DNA from: Gp13-AA77 sp036521995
GTDB taxonomy: Bacteria; Acidobacteriota; Terriglobia; UBA7540
Reading direction: 5' to 3'
DNA: 44,043 bases
Assembly (NCBI GenBank): GCA_036521995.1
Contig: DATDGR010000164.1
Span: forward strand, 1-44,043
The stretch's first letter is position 1; the number at the start of each line of letters is the position of its first letter. Shown here piece after piece: positions 33,466 to 42,428 of the stretch. Under the pieces are notes generated by a model. The model did no database searches. It was given only the letters and a program-made list of their open reading frames with translations, and was not told the origin of the DNA. Made by a program: the position numbers and the translations under genes.

Positions 33466-34596
33466 TCAATCGAGCCCGAGGTAGCGCTCTCGGTCTCCAG
33501 GAGCGAAGCCGACAAGCTCCGGTTCGAGATCCAACCTCACACCCGTTTCGCGATACACGGTGCGACGGACGTGGCCCGCCAGGCGCAAGACATCGTCCGC
33601 CGTTGCGCCCCCGAGGTTCAAGATCACCAGCGGTTGTGAGGGATTCACCCGCGCCCTGCCGATCTCGAAGCCTTTGAGCCGGCACAGATCGATCAGGAGT
33701 GCGGCGGGAATTTTGACCGACTCTCCGCCGGCCGAGCGGTCGCGCAGCTCCGCCAGTTCCGAACCCTGGTCAGCGCCGAAACGCGCTTGCACGCGCTCTT
33801 CAAGATCTTGGAACTTCGTCGGGCTGAGCGTAGGGTTCTTGAAAAACGAGCCGGCGTTGCCTCCGCGCTCTTCCCGCGGATAAGGAAACTTTCGATCCCG
33901 AATCGCAATGATGGCTTGCCGGATCTCAAGCTGGCTCGGAGCGGCGATCGACCGTTCGTCAAAATAAGCTCGCACGCCGCGGTAGCCCAGGTTTGGTTGC
34001 GGCCGCGTGGAGAGCCTCAAGGTGATGCCCAGGATGAGAAAATCGCCCTTTCGGCCGGTGTTGAAGATGCTCCGCCGGTAACTGAGGCCGCACTCGTTCG
34101 ATTGCAGGTCGTGCACGCCGCCGGTCGGAAGCTCCAGAACCTCAGCGGATTCCAGAACGTCGCTGAGTTGCTGGCCGTAGGCCCCGATGTTCTGCACCAG
34201 CGCCGCCGCACTCTGGCCCGGAATGTGCGACAGATTCTCGATGCCCCACCAACCGCGGCCCACGGCGTGCTCGACCGCGTCATCCCACGGCTCGCCAGCA
34301 TGGATCCGCAATCGAGCTCCCTCGGCGTCCTCTCCAACTTTCTCGACGCCCCGGCTTGAGGGATGCAGCACCAGCCCATCGAATCCCTGGTCGCTCACCA
34401 GAATGTTGCTGCCGCCGCCCAGAACAAAAATCGGCAGCGATTGCCGGCGGGCGAAAGCGATCGCTTCCCCAACCTGCCCGGCGTCGCTGACGCTCGCGAA
34501 GTAGCGTGCCGGTCCACCGATCTTGAAAGTGGTGTGAGGCTTCAGCAGGCCGTTTTCTCGGATGTCGACGTTTGAGCGCGTGTGGGATGTGGTCAT
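33466..34596 (-). CDS. murB: UDP-N-acetylenolpyruvoylglucosamine reductase
   Basis: 376 residues. It reduces UDP-GlcNAc-enolpyruvate to UDP-MurNAc in peptidoglycan synthesis, in the cytoplasm. HTTFKIGGPARYF (about 21-33) and VLGGGSNILVSDQGF (about 58-72) are the FAD-binding parts; IPGQSAAALVQNIGAYG and SYRRSIFN contain substrate contacts, including the Arg; GGNAGSFFKNP (about 242-252) carries the catalytic Ser; LEPELVGF near the end supplies the general-acid Glu. The long segment between SYRR and GNAGSFF makes it type I. It is monocistronic here, not in a mur cluster. Confidence 0.93.
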   Translation of the reverse strand: MTTSHTRSNVDIRENGLLKPHTTFKIGGPARYFASVSDAGQVGEAIAFARRQSLPIFVLGGGSNILVSDQGFDGLVLHPSSRGVEKVGEDAEGARLRIHAGEPWDDAVEHAVGRGWWGIENLSHIPGQSAAALVQNIGAYGQQLSDVLESAEVLELPTGGVHDLQSNECGLSYRRSIFNTGRKGDFLILGITLRLSTRPQPNLGYRGVRAYFDERSIAAPSQLEIRQAIIAIRDRKFPYPREERGGNAGSFFKNPTLSPTKFQDLEERVQARFGADQGSELAELRDRSAGGESVKIPAALLIDLCRLKGFEIGRARVNPSQPLVILNLGGATADDVLRLAGHVRRTVYRETGVRLDLEPELVGFAPGDRERYLGLD

Positions 34597-34650
34597 CCTG
34601 CTAGCCGCTGCTTAGTCGCACGATCGAGCGTCGTTGCCAAATTCAAAGCC

Positions 34651-34747
34651 TGTCATCCCTTCGCAGAGCGAAAGGATCCCGCCTTGGCCTCTGCTCACCG
34701 AACGGTTTCAGAGCGAGATTCTTCGCTCCGCTGCGCTCAGAATGACA
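34651..34747. repeat. Intergenic repeat (TGTCATCC...CTCAGAATGACA)
   Basis: TGTCATCCCTTCGCAGAGCG at the left and CTCAGAATGACA at the right form imperfect inverted ends, with an internal GATTCTTCGCTCCGCTGCG. It is the same family as 14800-14960, and fills the gap between murB and the acyl-CoA synthetase. Confidence 0.65.
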
Positions 34748-34804
34748 CAACCTGGGGCTGTAAGCGGACTTGATGTTATGTGCAGCTGGGCCTTTAACAG
34801 CTTT

Positions 34805-36397
34805 TCAATGCACGCGCCGGTCGCGCCCCGCCCAGTATTTCTCGCGCAGGACCCGCTTCAGAATCTTGCCCGTGCCGCCTTTCGGGAGTTCGGTCACAAA
34901 CTCGACCGACTTGGGTATCTTAAAGCCTGCCAGATGCGGCCGGCAGTGCTCCAGGATCTCGGCCTCGCTGGCTTTCTGATCGGCCCGCAGCACGATGATT
35001 GCCTTAGCGACTTCGCCCCAGGTATCATCCGGCACCGGGATCACGGCGCACTCGAGCACGACCGCATGCTGGCAAAGAACGCGCTCGATCTCCGCCGTGG
35101 CGATGTTCTCGCCGCCGCTCAGGACCATATCCTTAACGCGGTCGACGATCAGGACGTAGCCTTCGTCATCGATGGTCGCCAGGTCACCCGTCCAGAACCA
35201 GTCGTCGCGAATCACCCGTGCGGTCTCCTCAGCCTGCTTCCAGTAGCCGGCCATCACCACGTCGCTCCGGATGATAATCTCGCCTACCTCCTTGCCGTCC
35301 GCCTTAACGTCACGTCCGTCCGGGTCCACCACCCGAATCTCGGAGCCTGCCATGGCGTAACCGGCTGACGCCCTGCGCCACAACTGCGCGTCCCGAGGAT
35401 CGTCCGCCAGATGGTCCTTGATGTGGGCCATCGTCACCACCGGCGAAGTTTCGGTGAGGCCGTAGCCGCTCATAGCCACCCGGCCGGGAAGCTTGCCTTC
35501 AATTTCCTGGATCAAGGCCGTGCTGGCGGGCGCGCCTCCGGTCATCACCTCGCGCACGCTGGAGAGATCGTACTGGGCGAAAGCAGGGTGATTGATGAGA
35601 GCGATCAGCATGGTCGGGACCATGTGTAGCCTCGTCACCCGTTCCCGCTGCACAAGCTCCAGCACCGCGAGCGGTTCGAACTTCCGGATCATGACGTGAC
35701 GGGCGCCGGCCAGCGCCAGGATATGAGGCGCTCCCCAACTATTGACATGAAATAGCGGCACCGTATAAAGGTGCACATCGTCGTCCGCACCGCGCATCCC
35801 AATCGCAGTGTAGAAGGCGTGCAGATACAGGTTCCGGTGCGTCAGCATGACGCCTTTGGGGTGAGATGTCGTACCGCTGGTGTAGAACAGTTCCGCCACC
35901 GAGTTTTCGTCGATGCGGCGATAGTCGAACTCGCGCGGCTCCGCCACCGCCAGCAGCTCGTCGTAGGAGCGTGGATGCGCCCACGCCGGTTTTGCTCCGC
36001 GTAATGCCACATAATGCCGGATGCAGGGAACCTGGCCGCGCAGCGCTTCGACCAACGGCAGAAATTCAGGGTCAAAGGACAGGACGCGGGGCGCGGCGTC
36101 GTTCAAGATGTAGGCCAGCTCCTCGCAACTCAGCCGGATGTTCAGGGGCAGCAGTACGGCCCCGATCTGCGGCACGCCGTAATAGGCCTCCAGCAGCCGG
36201 TGGCAGTTGAAGCTCAAGTAGGCCACGCGATCGCCAGCTTCGACACCAAGTTCCAGCAGGGCACTGGAAAGGCGGTCGCATCGCTCATTGAACTCGCGGT
36301 ACGTGAACCGGTCGGTTCCGCAAACCACTCCGGTCTTGCGGCCGAAGATCCGGGCCGCGTGCAGTTTGAAACGAACTGGAGTCAGGGGCAACAGCAT
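34805..36397 (-). CDS. Acyl-CoA synthetase (AMP-dependent ligase, FadD-like)
   Basis: 530 residues of the ANL superfamily. The P-loop-like YTSGTTSHPKGVMLTHRN sits near residue 173, GYGLTETSPV near residue 308, WFWTGDLATIDDEGYVLIVD near 411 and the hinge RVKDMVLSGGENI after it; PKGGTGKILKRVLRE near 512 holds the Lys of the adenylation half-reaction. It activates a carboxylic acid, probably medium or long chain, to its CoA thioester through an acyl-adenylate. The N-terminus (LTPVRFKLHAARIFGRKTGV) matches the acyl-CoA synthetase subgroup often labelled 'long-chain-fatty-acid--CoA ligase'. No beta-oxidation gene is adjacent, so the substrate is open. Confidence 0.88.
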   Translation of the reverse strand: MLLPLTPVRFKLHAARIFGRKTGVVCGTDRFTYREFNERCDRLSSALLELGVEAGDRVAYLSFNCHRLLEAYYGVPQIGAVLLPLNIRLSCEELAYILNDAAPRVLSFDPEFLPLVEALRGQVPCIRHYVALRGAKPAWAHPRSYDELLAVAEPREFDYRRIDENSVAELFYTSGTTSHPKGVMLTHRNLYLHAFYTAIGMRGADDDVHLYTVPLFHVNSWGAPHILALAGARHVMIRKFEPLAVLELVQRERVTRLHMVPTMLIALINHPAFAQYDLSSVREVMTGGAPASTALIQEIEGKLPGRVAMSGYGLTETSPVVTMAHIKDHLADDPRDAQLWRRASAGYAMAGSEIRVVDPDGRDVKADGKEVGEIIIRSDVVMAGYWKQAEETARVIRDDWFWTGDLATIDDEGYVLIVDRVKDMVLSGGENIATAEIERVLCQHAVVLECAVIPVPDDTWGEVAKAIIVLRADQKASEAEILEHCRPHLAGFKIPKSVEFVTELPKGGTGKILKRVLREKYWAGRDRRVH

Positions 36398-36410
36398 CGT
36401 GTTACTGAAA

Positions 36411-36465
36411 AGCAGATCCTTCGCTCAGGGTGGTTCGAAAGGGACCGAACGCGCTCAGGATGACA
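36411..36465. repeat. Short member of the CTTCGCTCAG...CTCAGGATGACA repeat family
   Basis: AGCAGATCCTTCGCTCAGGG at the left and GCGCTCAGGATGACA at the right, with a GGTTCGAAAGGGACCGAAC hairpin between. It sits only 14 bases upstream of the acyl-CoA synthetase start, so it may affect that gene's leader. Confidence 0.55.
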
Positions 36466-36563
36466 ATTCTACGGCCGTTCCGGCAAGCGATTGAAAGGCC
36501 GGGTCCGCCGCCGTGGCCTCTCTCGTCGCAAATTCCCAATTCTGAATCGTAATCCCCATCTCT

Positions 36564-37880
36564 TCACCATGGCCGCTTTTCCACCCTCGGCCGCTCGGCG
36601 CGGCTCATAGCCTTTTGGCTGATGGCCGGATGCTTTAGTCCCCGCAACTCGGCGATATTCTCGATCACTTTGAGCACCGCAGCGGCAATGTCGCCAGCGT
36701 CCCGGCGCGTGCCCAGAAAAATATGGTGAGGCAGCCAAACCGCCTCCTCGTAGGCCGCCCGCTCGCTCACCGGGCAATGCGAAGCCCTTCGAAAGTTGAC
36801 GGGCCTGCGGCGCCACCAACTCAAGACCGGAAACTCCTGCGGATCGACCGGGAACAAGGCGCTGCGATAAACGGGCTCATAGAAAAGCCCGTCGCAAGGG
36901 ACGCCTTCCATCTCGAGGGCGCCGAGAAAAGCTGCGCGCGGGACCCCATCAAAGTGGCCGGGGGAGTACTTGAAGACGAACTGATAGGCCGCCATCGTCG
37001 TAACGCGCGAATCGCGCTTCAAGAACGCCAGACCGGGCACACTTTGAAGACGACTCTCAAAGTGATTCATATTAGCCTGCCGTCTTCCGGCCTGCTGCGG
37101 CAAACGCCGGAGCTGGCCTTCCAGAAGAGCGGCCTGGAACTCGGTCAGGCGATAGTTGAAACCGATCATGCGATGGTGGTAGCGGTCCGTGGCACTGGCC
37201 CGCCCGCAGTTCGTGTAGGACTGGGCGCGCTCGTAATACTCAAGATTGCTCGTGATCACCGCGCCGCCTTCGCCCGCCGTCATCAGCTTGCTCGACTGAA
37301 AGCTGAAACAGCCGAGGTCTCCGCAGGCTCCAGCACCCTTTCCTCGCCAGCGGCCCCCATGCGCGTGTGCGCAGTCTTCCACCACCACGAGCTTGTGCTT
37401 TCGGGCGAGACCGCGAATGGCATCCAGATCGGCAAAGCACATGCCGAGATGCACGGGCAGCAGGGCTCGCGTCCGGGAGGTGATCGCGGCCTCAATCAAC
37501 CGGCAATCGAGGCAGTAAGAGTCCGGATCGATGTCCACGAAGACCGGAAGCGCATTGAGGCGCAAAATGGGGCCGACCGTGCCCTCCCAAGTGTACGCCG
37601 GTACGATCACCCCATCGCCGGGCTCGATTCCGGCCGCTTTCAGCGCAATCTCGATGGCCACGGTGCCGTTGGACACGGCCATGCCGTACTTGGCGCCCTG
37701 GAACTGAGCGAATTGCTGCGCGAAGCGGCCAGCGCGCTCGTTTGGAAACGGATATCCGCCCCAGTTGCGACTGGCGAGCACTTCCTGAATCGCCCTCGCA
37801 TCTCTCCGGTCATAGACCGGCCAGGCCGGAAAGGGCTTTTGCCGCAGCGGCGCGCCTCCGGTGATGGCGAGCTTTCCCAT
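36564..37880 (-). CDS. DegT/DnrJ/EryC1/StrS-family aminotransferase
   Basis: 438 residues. NGTVAIEIALKAAGIEPGDGVIVPAY (about 71-95) and VVVEDCAHAHGG (about 165-176) are the cofactor-binding elements; GCFSFQSSKLMTAGEGGAV carries the PLP Lys (about residue 198); RLTEFQAALLEGQL follows. The family transfers amino groups to keto-sugars or inosose, or acts as a sugar dehydratase; similarity in style is to the glutamine-scyllo-inositol and AHBA-synthase-like groups, so the product is not settled. The last 30 residues are a low-complexity basic tail. It is transcribed in the same direction as the acyl-CoA synthetase but separated from it by 166 bases and a repeat, so probably its own unit. Confidence 0.88.
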   Translation of the reverse strand: MGKLAITGGAPLRQKPFPAWPVYDRRDARAIQEVLASRNWGGYPFPNERAGRFAQQFAQFQGAKYGMAVSNGTVAIEIALKAAGIEPGDGVIVPAYTWEGTVGPILRLNALPVFVDIDPDSYCLDCRLIEAAITSRTRALLPVHLGMCFADLDAIRGLARKHKLVVVEDCAHAHGGRWRGKGAGACGDLGCFSFQSSKLMTAGEGGAVITSNLEYYERAQSYTNCGRASATDRYHHRMIGFNYRLTEFQAALLEGQLRRLPQQAGRRQANMNHFESRLQSVPGLAFLKRDSRVTTMAAYQFVFKYSPGHFDGVPRAAFLGALEMEGVPCDGLFYEPVYRSALFPVDPQEFPVLSWWRRRPVNFRRASHCPVSERAAYEEAVWLPHHIFLGTRRDAGDIAAAVLKVIENIAELRGLKHPAISQKAMSRAERPRVEKRPW

Positions 37881-38257
37881 GAGCGCATCACTTGAACAGA
37901 TTGTGGACTATACCACCGGGGGACAACCGCGGGAAGCGTTCAAGGTGCGTCCTCGCGCTCGGGGATTTCGACGATTCCCGCTGTGGCGGCGGTCTCCCAC
38001 CGCCGTCTTTTCGGCGCTCAGAGGACGCCGCTACAGAGGCAGTTGTAACTTAGAGTCGTCGGTCTCATAAGTACTCTAACGTATTCGCGCCAGCGACTCA
38101 GGTTGGGTTGGCATTCTCTCCGAATGCCGGACGATCCGGACGGAACTCTTCCTACGCGATCTCCGATAGGCCGGCGAGGCCGCTGCAACGGGTACCCCGT
38201 TAACCAGGCGTTGAGTCCGTTTAGTTTGGATGGGTGCGCCCGCCCGAACAGCTACCC
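37881..38257. other. Gene-free stretch with hairpins
   Basis: About 375 bases. GGCGGT-CTCCC-ACCGCC (37988-38004) is a perfect hairpin followed by GTCTTTT, terminator-like on the plus strand; GGCG-CTCAGAGGA-CGCC follows. The GGCGGTCTCCCACCGCC unit looks like a common short intergenic repeat. No gene seen. Confidence 0.5.
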
Positions 38258-39949
38258 TCACCGGGCGGCTGTCAAAAGGCGCTCAGCGAATTGCGCCGGG
38301 ATTCCGAAGTTCGAGCCCCCGAAGCCTTCCAGGATGGCATAGTTGATGCCGATCACTTTGCCCTCGGAGTTGAAGACGGGACCGCCGGAGCCACCCGAGG
38401 TTGTTTGGGCGTCGTAGACGATCTTGTCCCGAAGCACGTCTCCCAGATGTCCCTGGGTGATGAGAGGGCGGATGAGAGCCTTCTGAGCCAGGCTTTCGAG
38501 AATCTTCTCGGGGTCACCGTTGCTGGAGGTGACCACGCTGCGAACCGTGGAATCATCGGCGCGTGCCAGCACTGCGTCGAGGCCCGTAGCATAGCCCATC
38601 AGTACGATGGGCTCTCCGTTTACAGCCGCGCCCTTGCTGCCATCGAGTCTCAGAACCTCACGCTTGAGACCGCCCAGGCTGGCTCGCACCAGTGCGACAT
38701 CGGCCTCGGAGGAGATCCGCTCCGTGGTCACGGGGTACGGGTTTGATGACCCGGGAAAGTAAGCCGTCATTTCAACGATCACGGGCCGGACGCCCTGCTC
38801 CTTCAAATCGCCGAACTCCTCGTTGTGCCACCATGGCTCAACCACGTGATGGTTAGTCAGTAGCTGGCCGTCCTGGCCTACCAGAAACGCTGTGCCCAGC
38901 GCCTCAGCCCGGATCTCAGGGCCGGTCCCTTCGAGCGTGATTATTGGGTTCCCCTTGGCGTCCTGAATAGGCTCGCCGTCGCTGGTGAGTCCGAAGTAGC
39001 GAAGGGGGCGACCGCTGGCCTCATCATGAAGGGCAATCGCGACGTGGATGAGGCAGACGCTCGGGGCGTAGGTGCGGATGATGTCCTCGGCGCGAGCCGA
39101 CTCCGATTCCACCTGGCGCAGTCGCTGCTGGGTTTGGGCCAGCTTGCCGCGCAGGGCTCCCGCCTGGTCCGACGAAGCCTGCGCCATCTGTGCGCGAAGG
39201 TCTTCGGATTGTTTCTGGAGTTGTTCTTTCTGAGCAACACCGGAGCTTGCAGCATACGCCTGCATCTGCTCGCTGAGTTTGCGCGCCCGCTCTACCAGCT
39301 CTTCCTGGCTCGCGAGATTGCGGTTGAGGCGCGAGATCAGTGCGTAGCTGCGCTGCGTTTCGCTGGTGGCGCTGCGAGAAAAACGAAAATAGATGCCCGC
39401 CATCAGCGCCACCGCCACGAAGAGGACCCCGAGCCCAATCTTCAGCCCGCGTCCAAGCGAGAAGGCGTCGCGGGTCATCTTCTCCGTCACGGCGAGAGCT
39501 TCAAACGCCGTGCGCGACATCTCCTGGCCCTGTTCGGCGATGCGGAGTCTCGCGCGAAGGTCATCCTGGGCCTTCTTGGCGCGTAACTGAGTACGAACGC
39601 GGGCCAGAAGTTCGGTAGTCTCCCAGGGGCGCGTCACCACGTCGTCGGCGCCAAGGTCGAGGCCGCGCACCCGTGCCCCGGCTGCTCCAGACGAGAGCAG
39701 AATCACCCGCATGTCAGCCGTCGCCGAGGCACCCTTCAACTCGGCTAGGAGATCTCCGCACTCCAACCCTGAGAACTGCTCGTCAAGCAGAAGCAGGTCG
39801 GCGCCTTTCTCCCGCGCCGCGCGCAGTCCATCGTCGCAGGTGTCGGGTCTCGAAACATCATATCCGGCGCCCTCGAGCAGACGCAGAAGGTCGCGGCGGG
39901 ATGCCTCATCACCTTCGAGCACCAGGACCATCTCACGCGCCTCATTCAT
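38258..39949 (-). CDS. Receiver domain fused through membrane helix and coiled coil to a trypsin-like protease
   Basis: 563 residues in an unusual order. Residues 6-125 are a response-regulator receiver: acidic pair Asp14/Glu15, phospho-acceptor Asp56 in DLLLLDEQFSGL, Ser in VILLSSGA, and DDVVTRPWE, where the invariant Lys is Arg. A helical linker leads to one membrane helix (GLGVLFVAVALMAGIYFRF, about 171-189), then a Gln/Ala-rich coiled coil (about 200-285), then an S1C-type protease (about 290-563) with TNHHVV (His), EADVALVRA (Asp) and SGGSGGPVFN (Ser). No PDZ domain follows. With the helix as a single span, the receiver is cytoplasmic and the protease periplasmic, so phosphorylation inside could control proteolysis outside. 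No histidine kinase is adjacent. Well-formed throughout, so not a pseudogene. Confidence 0.88.
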   Translation of the reverse strand: MNEAREMVLVLEGDEASRRDLLRLLEGAGYDVSRPDTCDDGLRAAREKGADLLLLDEQFSGLECGDLLAELKGASATADMRVILLSSGAAGARVRGLDLGADDVVTRPWETTELLARVRTQLRAKKAQDDLRARLRIAEQGQEMSRTAFEALAVTEKMTRDAFSLGRGLKIGLGVLFVAVALMAGIYFRFSRSATSETQRSYALISRLNRNLASQEELVERARKLSEQMQAYAASSGVAQKEQLQKQSEDLRAQMAQASSDQAGALRGKLAQTQQRLRQVESESARAEDIIRTYAPSVCLIHVAIALHDEASGRPLRYFGLTSDGEPIQDAKGNPIITLEGTGPEIRAEALGTAFLVGQDGQLLTNHHVVEPWWHNEEFGDLKEQGVRPVIVEMTAYFPGSSNPYPVTTERISSEADVALVRASLGGLKREVLRLDGSKGAAVNGEPIVLMGYATGLDAVLARADDSTVRSVVTSSNGDPEKILESLAQKALIRPLITQGHLGDVLRDKIVYDAQTTSGGSGGPVFNSEGKVIGINYAILEGFGGSNFGIPAQFAERLLTAAR

Positions 39950-40105
39950 CGTCGGAATACCTCATCAGCACTTCGATGATTCTGCGTCCACTGCTGTTGC
40001 GCCCCAGTCAAATCGGGGACATTTAGGTGGTGAAGGGATCAGTAGTTGGTGACCGGACCCGTCAACCGTCTTCGAAGCCATGAACAACTCTCAAAGCAGA
40101 TGGTC

Positions 40106-40264
40106 TCAGTAGCCTGCGGTGGCAAAGCCGACCGAATCGCCGCGCGCATCTTGCCCAAGCGTGCTGGGGGCGGGTTCGGGAACACCAGCAACATTTTCAT
40201 CTACGTTCTTCGGAGGGCCGGTGCCTTTCACCGAACGGCGTTTGCCGAATTTCACTTCTTTCAT
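40106..40264 (-). CDS. Possible small basic protein, unknown
   Basis: From the ATG at 40264 the frame gives 52 residues beginning MKEVKFGKRRSVKGTGPPKN, with a Pro-rich middle (AGVPEPAPSTLGQ). The composition is hydrophilic and disorder-like, and the start reads like a real small protein, but no clear ribosome binding site is seen. The flanking stretch 39950-40105 holds no gene; it contains AAATCGGGGACATTT at about 40010-40025, which resembles an insertion-sequence end. Confidence 0.3.
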   Translation of the reverse strand: MKEVKFGKRRSVKGTGPPKNVDENVAGVPEPAPSTLGQDARGDSVGFATAGY

Positions 40265-40590
40265 GCGGGCAATGCTACAAGAACTTCTACTTAAAGTCCA
40301 TGCCCCAGACCGCCGTGTAGCCCTTCGAGATGAGAAACGCCAGAGCTTATTCCGACATACTCTCGCTTGCCCGTATAGTCGGCAAACCGTAGATGTGGTT
40401 CGTGCTGTCATCTCGGGCGGTCGTGCTTAGATAACGAAGCAAAAGACGCCACTCGGCGGGTCCTTCCGCAGCCTGACAGGAGGCCGCGCCGGGCTGTCGG
40501 CTCCGCGAGGGGCCGCACCTGCATCTCCGCCCTTGACGAACGCCGCTGTCGTGGGCTATCCTACTGGTGATTACTTATGCGGTAATCTCA
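40265..40590. other. Gene-free stretch
   Basis: About 325 bases with no supported gene, repeat or terminator; short open frames here have no ribosome binding sites. Confidence 0.3.
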
Positions 40591-41196
40591 ATGCCCCGGC
40601 GCAAATCATCCATGACTCCGGCTCGCCTCCGGGCCAACCGTCGCAACGCGTTGCGCTCCACCGGACCCCGTACCGCCGCCGGCAAGGCGCATTCCCGGCT
40701 CAACTGAATGCGTCACGGCTGGCGGTCGCAAGCGGGTCGGGCCATCTTGTGGGCCATGGAGTCTGCGCCGCCCGGGCGTCTGCGCGACACGCTCAACGCT
40801 CTGCTCACCCCGGAGGAGATGAATCAACCGTGTTTTCGGCACTTCATCGATGCGATCTGCGGCCTTCCAATGAAAGTGGTGCTTCCGAGGATGACGCGGC
40901 GAGGTTCTTTGGGGGAGAGGAGAGCCGCCCGGCTGGCAAAAAATGCACAACCGAAGCCACAAAGTCTTTTGTTATCAACGATGGGCTTGAAACGAACCCG
41001 TCAATCTACTGATTCTGAGTGGCTTAGCCTTGATCCGGCTAATCTCCTGCAGAATCAGCGAGATGATAAGAAACTGGGGTCGCCATGGGCGAAACGAACC
41101 CCGAACGAACCCATGAAAAGGCCTGTTTTGGGGAACGAACCCGAGGAGGGCGAGCGTCAGGAGTGCTATTCTGAGGCTTCCGAGGTGATCACCTGA
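40591..41196 (+). pseudogene. STGPRT-type small protein gene with an in-frame stop
   Basis: From ATG 40591 the frame reads MPRRKSSMTPARLRANRRNA, then LRSTGPRTAAGKAHSRLN, then TGA (40705-40707), and continues in the same frame MRHGWRSQAGRAI. The family I recognise from acidobacteria and planctomycetes runs ANRRNALKSTGPRTPEGKARSRLNALRHGL without interruption, so TGA-ATG stands where Ala-Leu is expected. The downstream part (about 162 residues) is helical at first (RLRDTLNALLTPEEMNQ) and ends in the low-complexity KRTPNEPMKRP, NEPEE tail also typical of the family. Function unknown; such genes are numerous and often decay. The end overlaps the next gene by four bases. Confidence 0.55.
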
Positions 41197-42428
41197 AGAG
41201 CGTCGCCATTATCGGGGGCGGTCCGGCGGGCGCAACCCTTGCAGAGCGGCTGGCCCCGAATCAGTCCGGGCTTCGCGTCCTCCTCTTCGAAGAGAAGCGT
41301 GGCTGGGAAAAGCCTTGCGGCGGCGGGCTGCCTCCCAAGGTTTTGAGGCGATACCCCTTTCTGCGCGACGCGGTTGAGCCTCACTGTGTTCTGCGCGACA
41401 CGGAGTTTGTGGCTGCGAGCGGAGAGTCCGTACGATTACACCTCCCGCGACCGTTGGCCGTCTACTCGCGAACGGTACTCAACGGCCTCCTCCTCGGCCG
41501 CGCCGAGAGGGCGGGGGCCGCGGTGGTGGCGGAGCACGTGCTCGGTTTCGGGAGGTCCGGGCAAGGTTGGGAGCTCAAGACTCGTCAGGGCCGCTATACC
41601 TGCGACTACCTGGTTCTGGCAGCCGGAGGGCGCACTGGGTTGCGCCGGCAGCTCGCGCCGTCCTTTGGCCCGTCAGACCTCATGCTGAGTTTCGGGTACT
41701 ATCTGCCAGGGACGCATGGCTTGCTGCGCGTGCAATTCTTCGAAAACTTTGAAGGCTATGCCTGGGCCTTCCCGCGCCCCGGTCATCTTTCTGTCGGCAT
41801 CGCCGCCAAGGCAAGCGAGTCGTCGATGGCTGATTTGAAGCAGCGCTTGCACGCCTTCATGCGCCGCTTCAACTACGGCCCGAGCGAGCATGAACGAGCA
41901 CCGATCTTCAGCCATGTGCTGCCGGCCCTCGGCCGTGAAAGTTGGAGAACGCTGAGACTCGGCGGGCCGGGCTGGGCGCTGATCGGCGACGCCGCCGGCT
42001 TGGCGGATCCCATCACCGGCGAGGGAATCTCCTTCGCCATGCGGTCCGGCGAGTTGCTGGCCCGAGCGATCCTCGACGGCGATCCTCAGAGCTACCCTGA
42101 ACGGGTTCGCGCCGACTTCGGGAGGAAGCTCGCCTTTGGAGCGCGTTTGGCGCGTCGTTTCTATCACGGCACCTTCTTCGGCGAACCGACGACCACGCGA
42201 ATGATCCAATACGCGCGCCGGAGCCAGGCCTTTCGGCGTCTGCTTGAAAATTTGATTGACGGCTCCCAATCTTACCCCAGCCTGGCCGCCCAGGTCTGTT
42301 GGGCGTTTGTGCGCTGGGGTGGTGATTCGGGATTCGGGATCCGTTCCCGCGCGCTGCCGCCTGCGCCTGGGTGGAACAACAGACACGAGGAGTTTTCGAC
42401 AGAATGCCAACCGCTCGGAAGGCCATGA
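41193..42428 (+). CDS. Geranylgeranyl-reductase-family FAD oxidoreductase with apparent CTG start
   Basis: 411 residues. The Rossmann motif SVAIIGGGPAGATLAERLA lies at the very N-terminus. CGGGLPPKVL near residue 46 is the family's PCGGG motif, and GDAAGLADPITGEGISFAM near residue 266 the second FAD motif. An in-frame TGA at 41172-41174 lies 18 bases before the CTG at 41193, and there is no ATG, GTG or TTG between it and the Rossmann strand, so CTG is the only sensible start (GAGG lies 5 bases upstream). A TTG at 41343 would remove the FAD site. The family reduces prenyl chains of chlorophyll, menaquinone or archaeal lipids; overlap with hemL by 25 bases suggests coupling. Confidence 0.82.
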   Translation: MKSVAIIGGGPAGATLAERLAPNQSGLRVLLFEEKRGWEKPCGGGLPPKVLRRYPFLRDAVEPHCVLRDTEFVAASGESVRLHLPRPLAVYSRTVLNGLLLGRAERAGAAVVAEHVLGFGRSGQGWELKTRQGRYTCDYLVLAAGGRTGLRRQLAPSFGPSDLMLSFGYYLPGTHGLLRVQFFENFEGYAWAFPRPGHLSVGIAAKASESSMADLKQRLHAFMRRFNYGPSEHERAPIFSHVLPALGRESWRTLRLGGPGWALIGDAAGLADPITGEGISFAMRSGELLARAILDGDPQSYPERVRADFGRKLAFGARLARRFYHGTFFGEPTTTRMIQYARRSQAFRRLLENLIDGSQSYPSLAAQVCWAFVRWGGDSGFGIRSRALPPAPGWNNRHEEFSTECQPLGRP

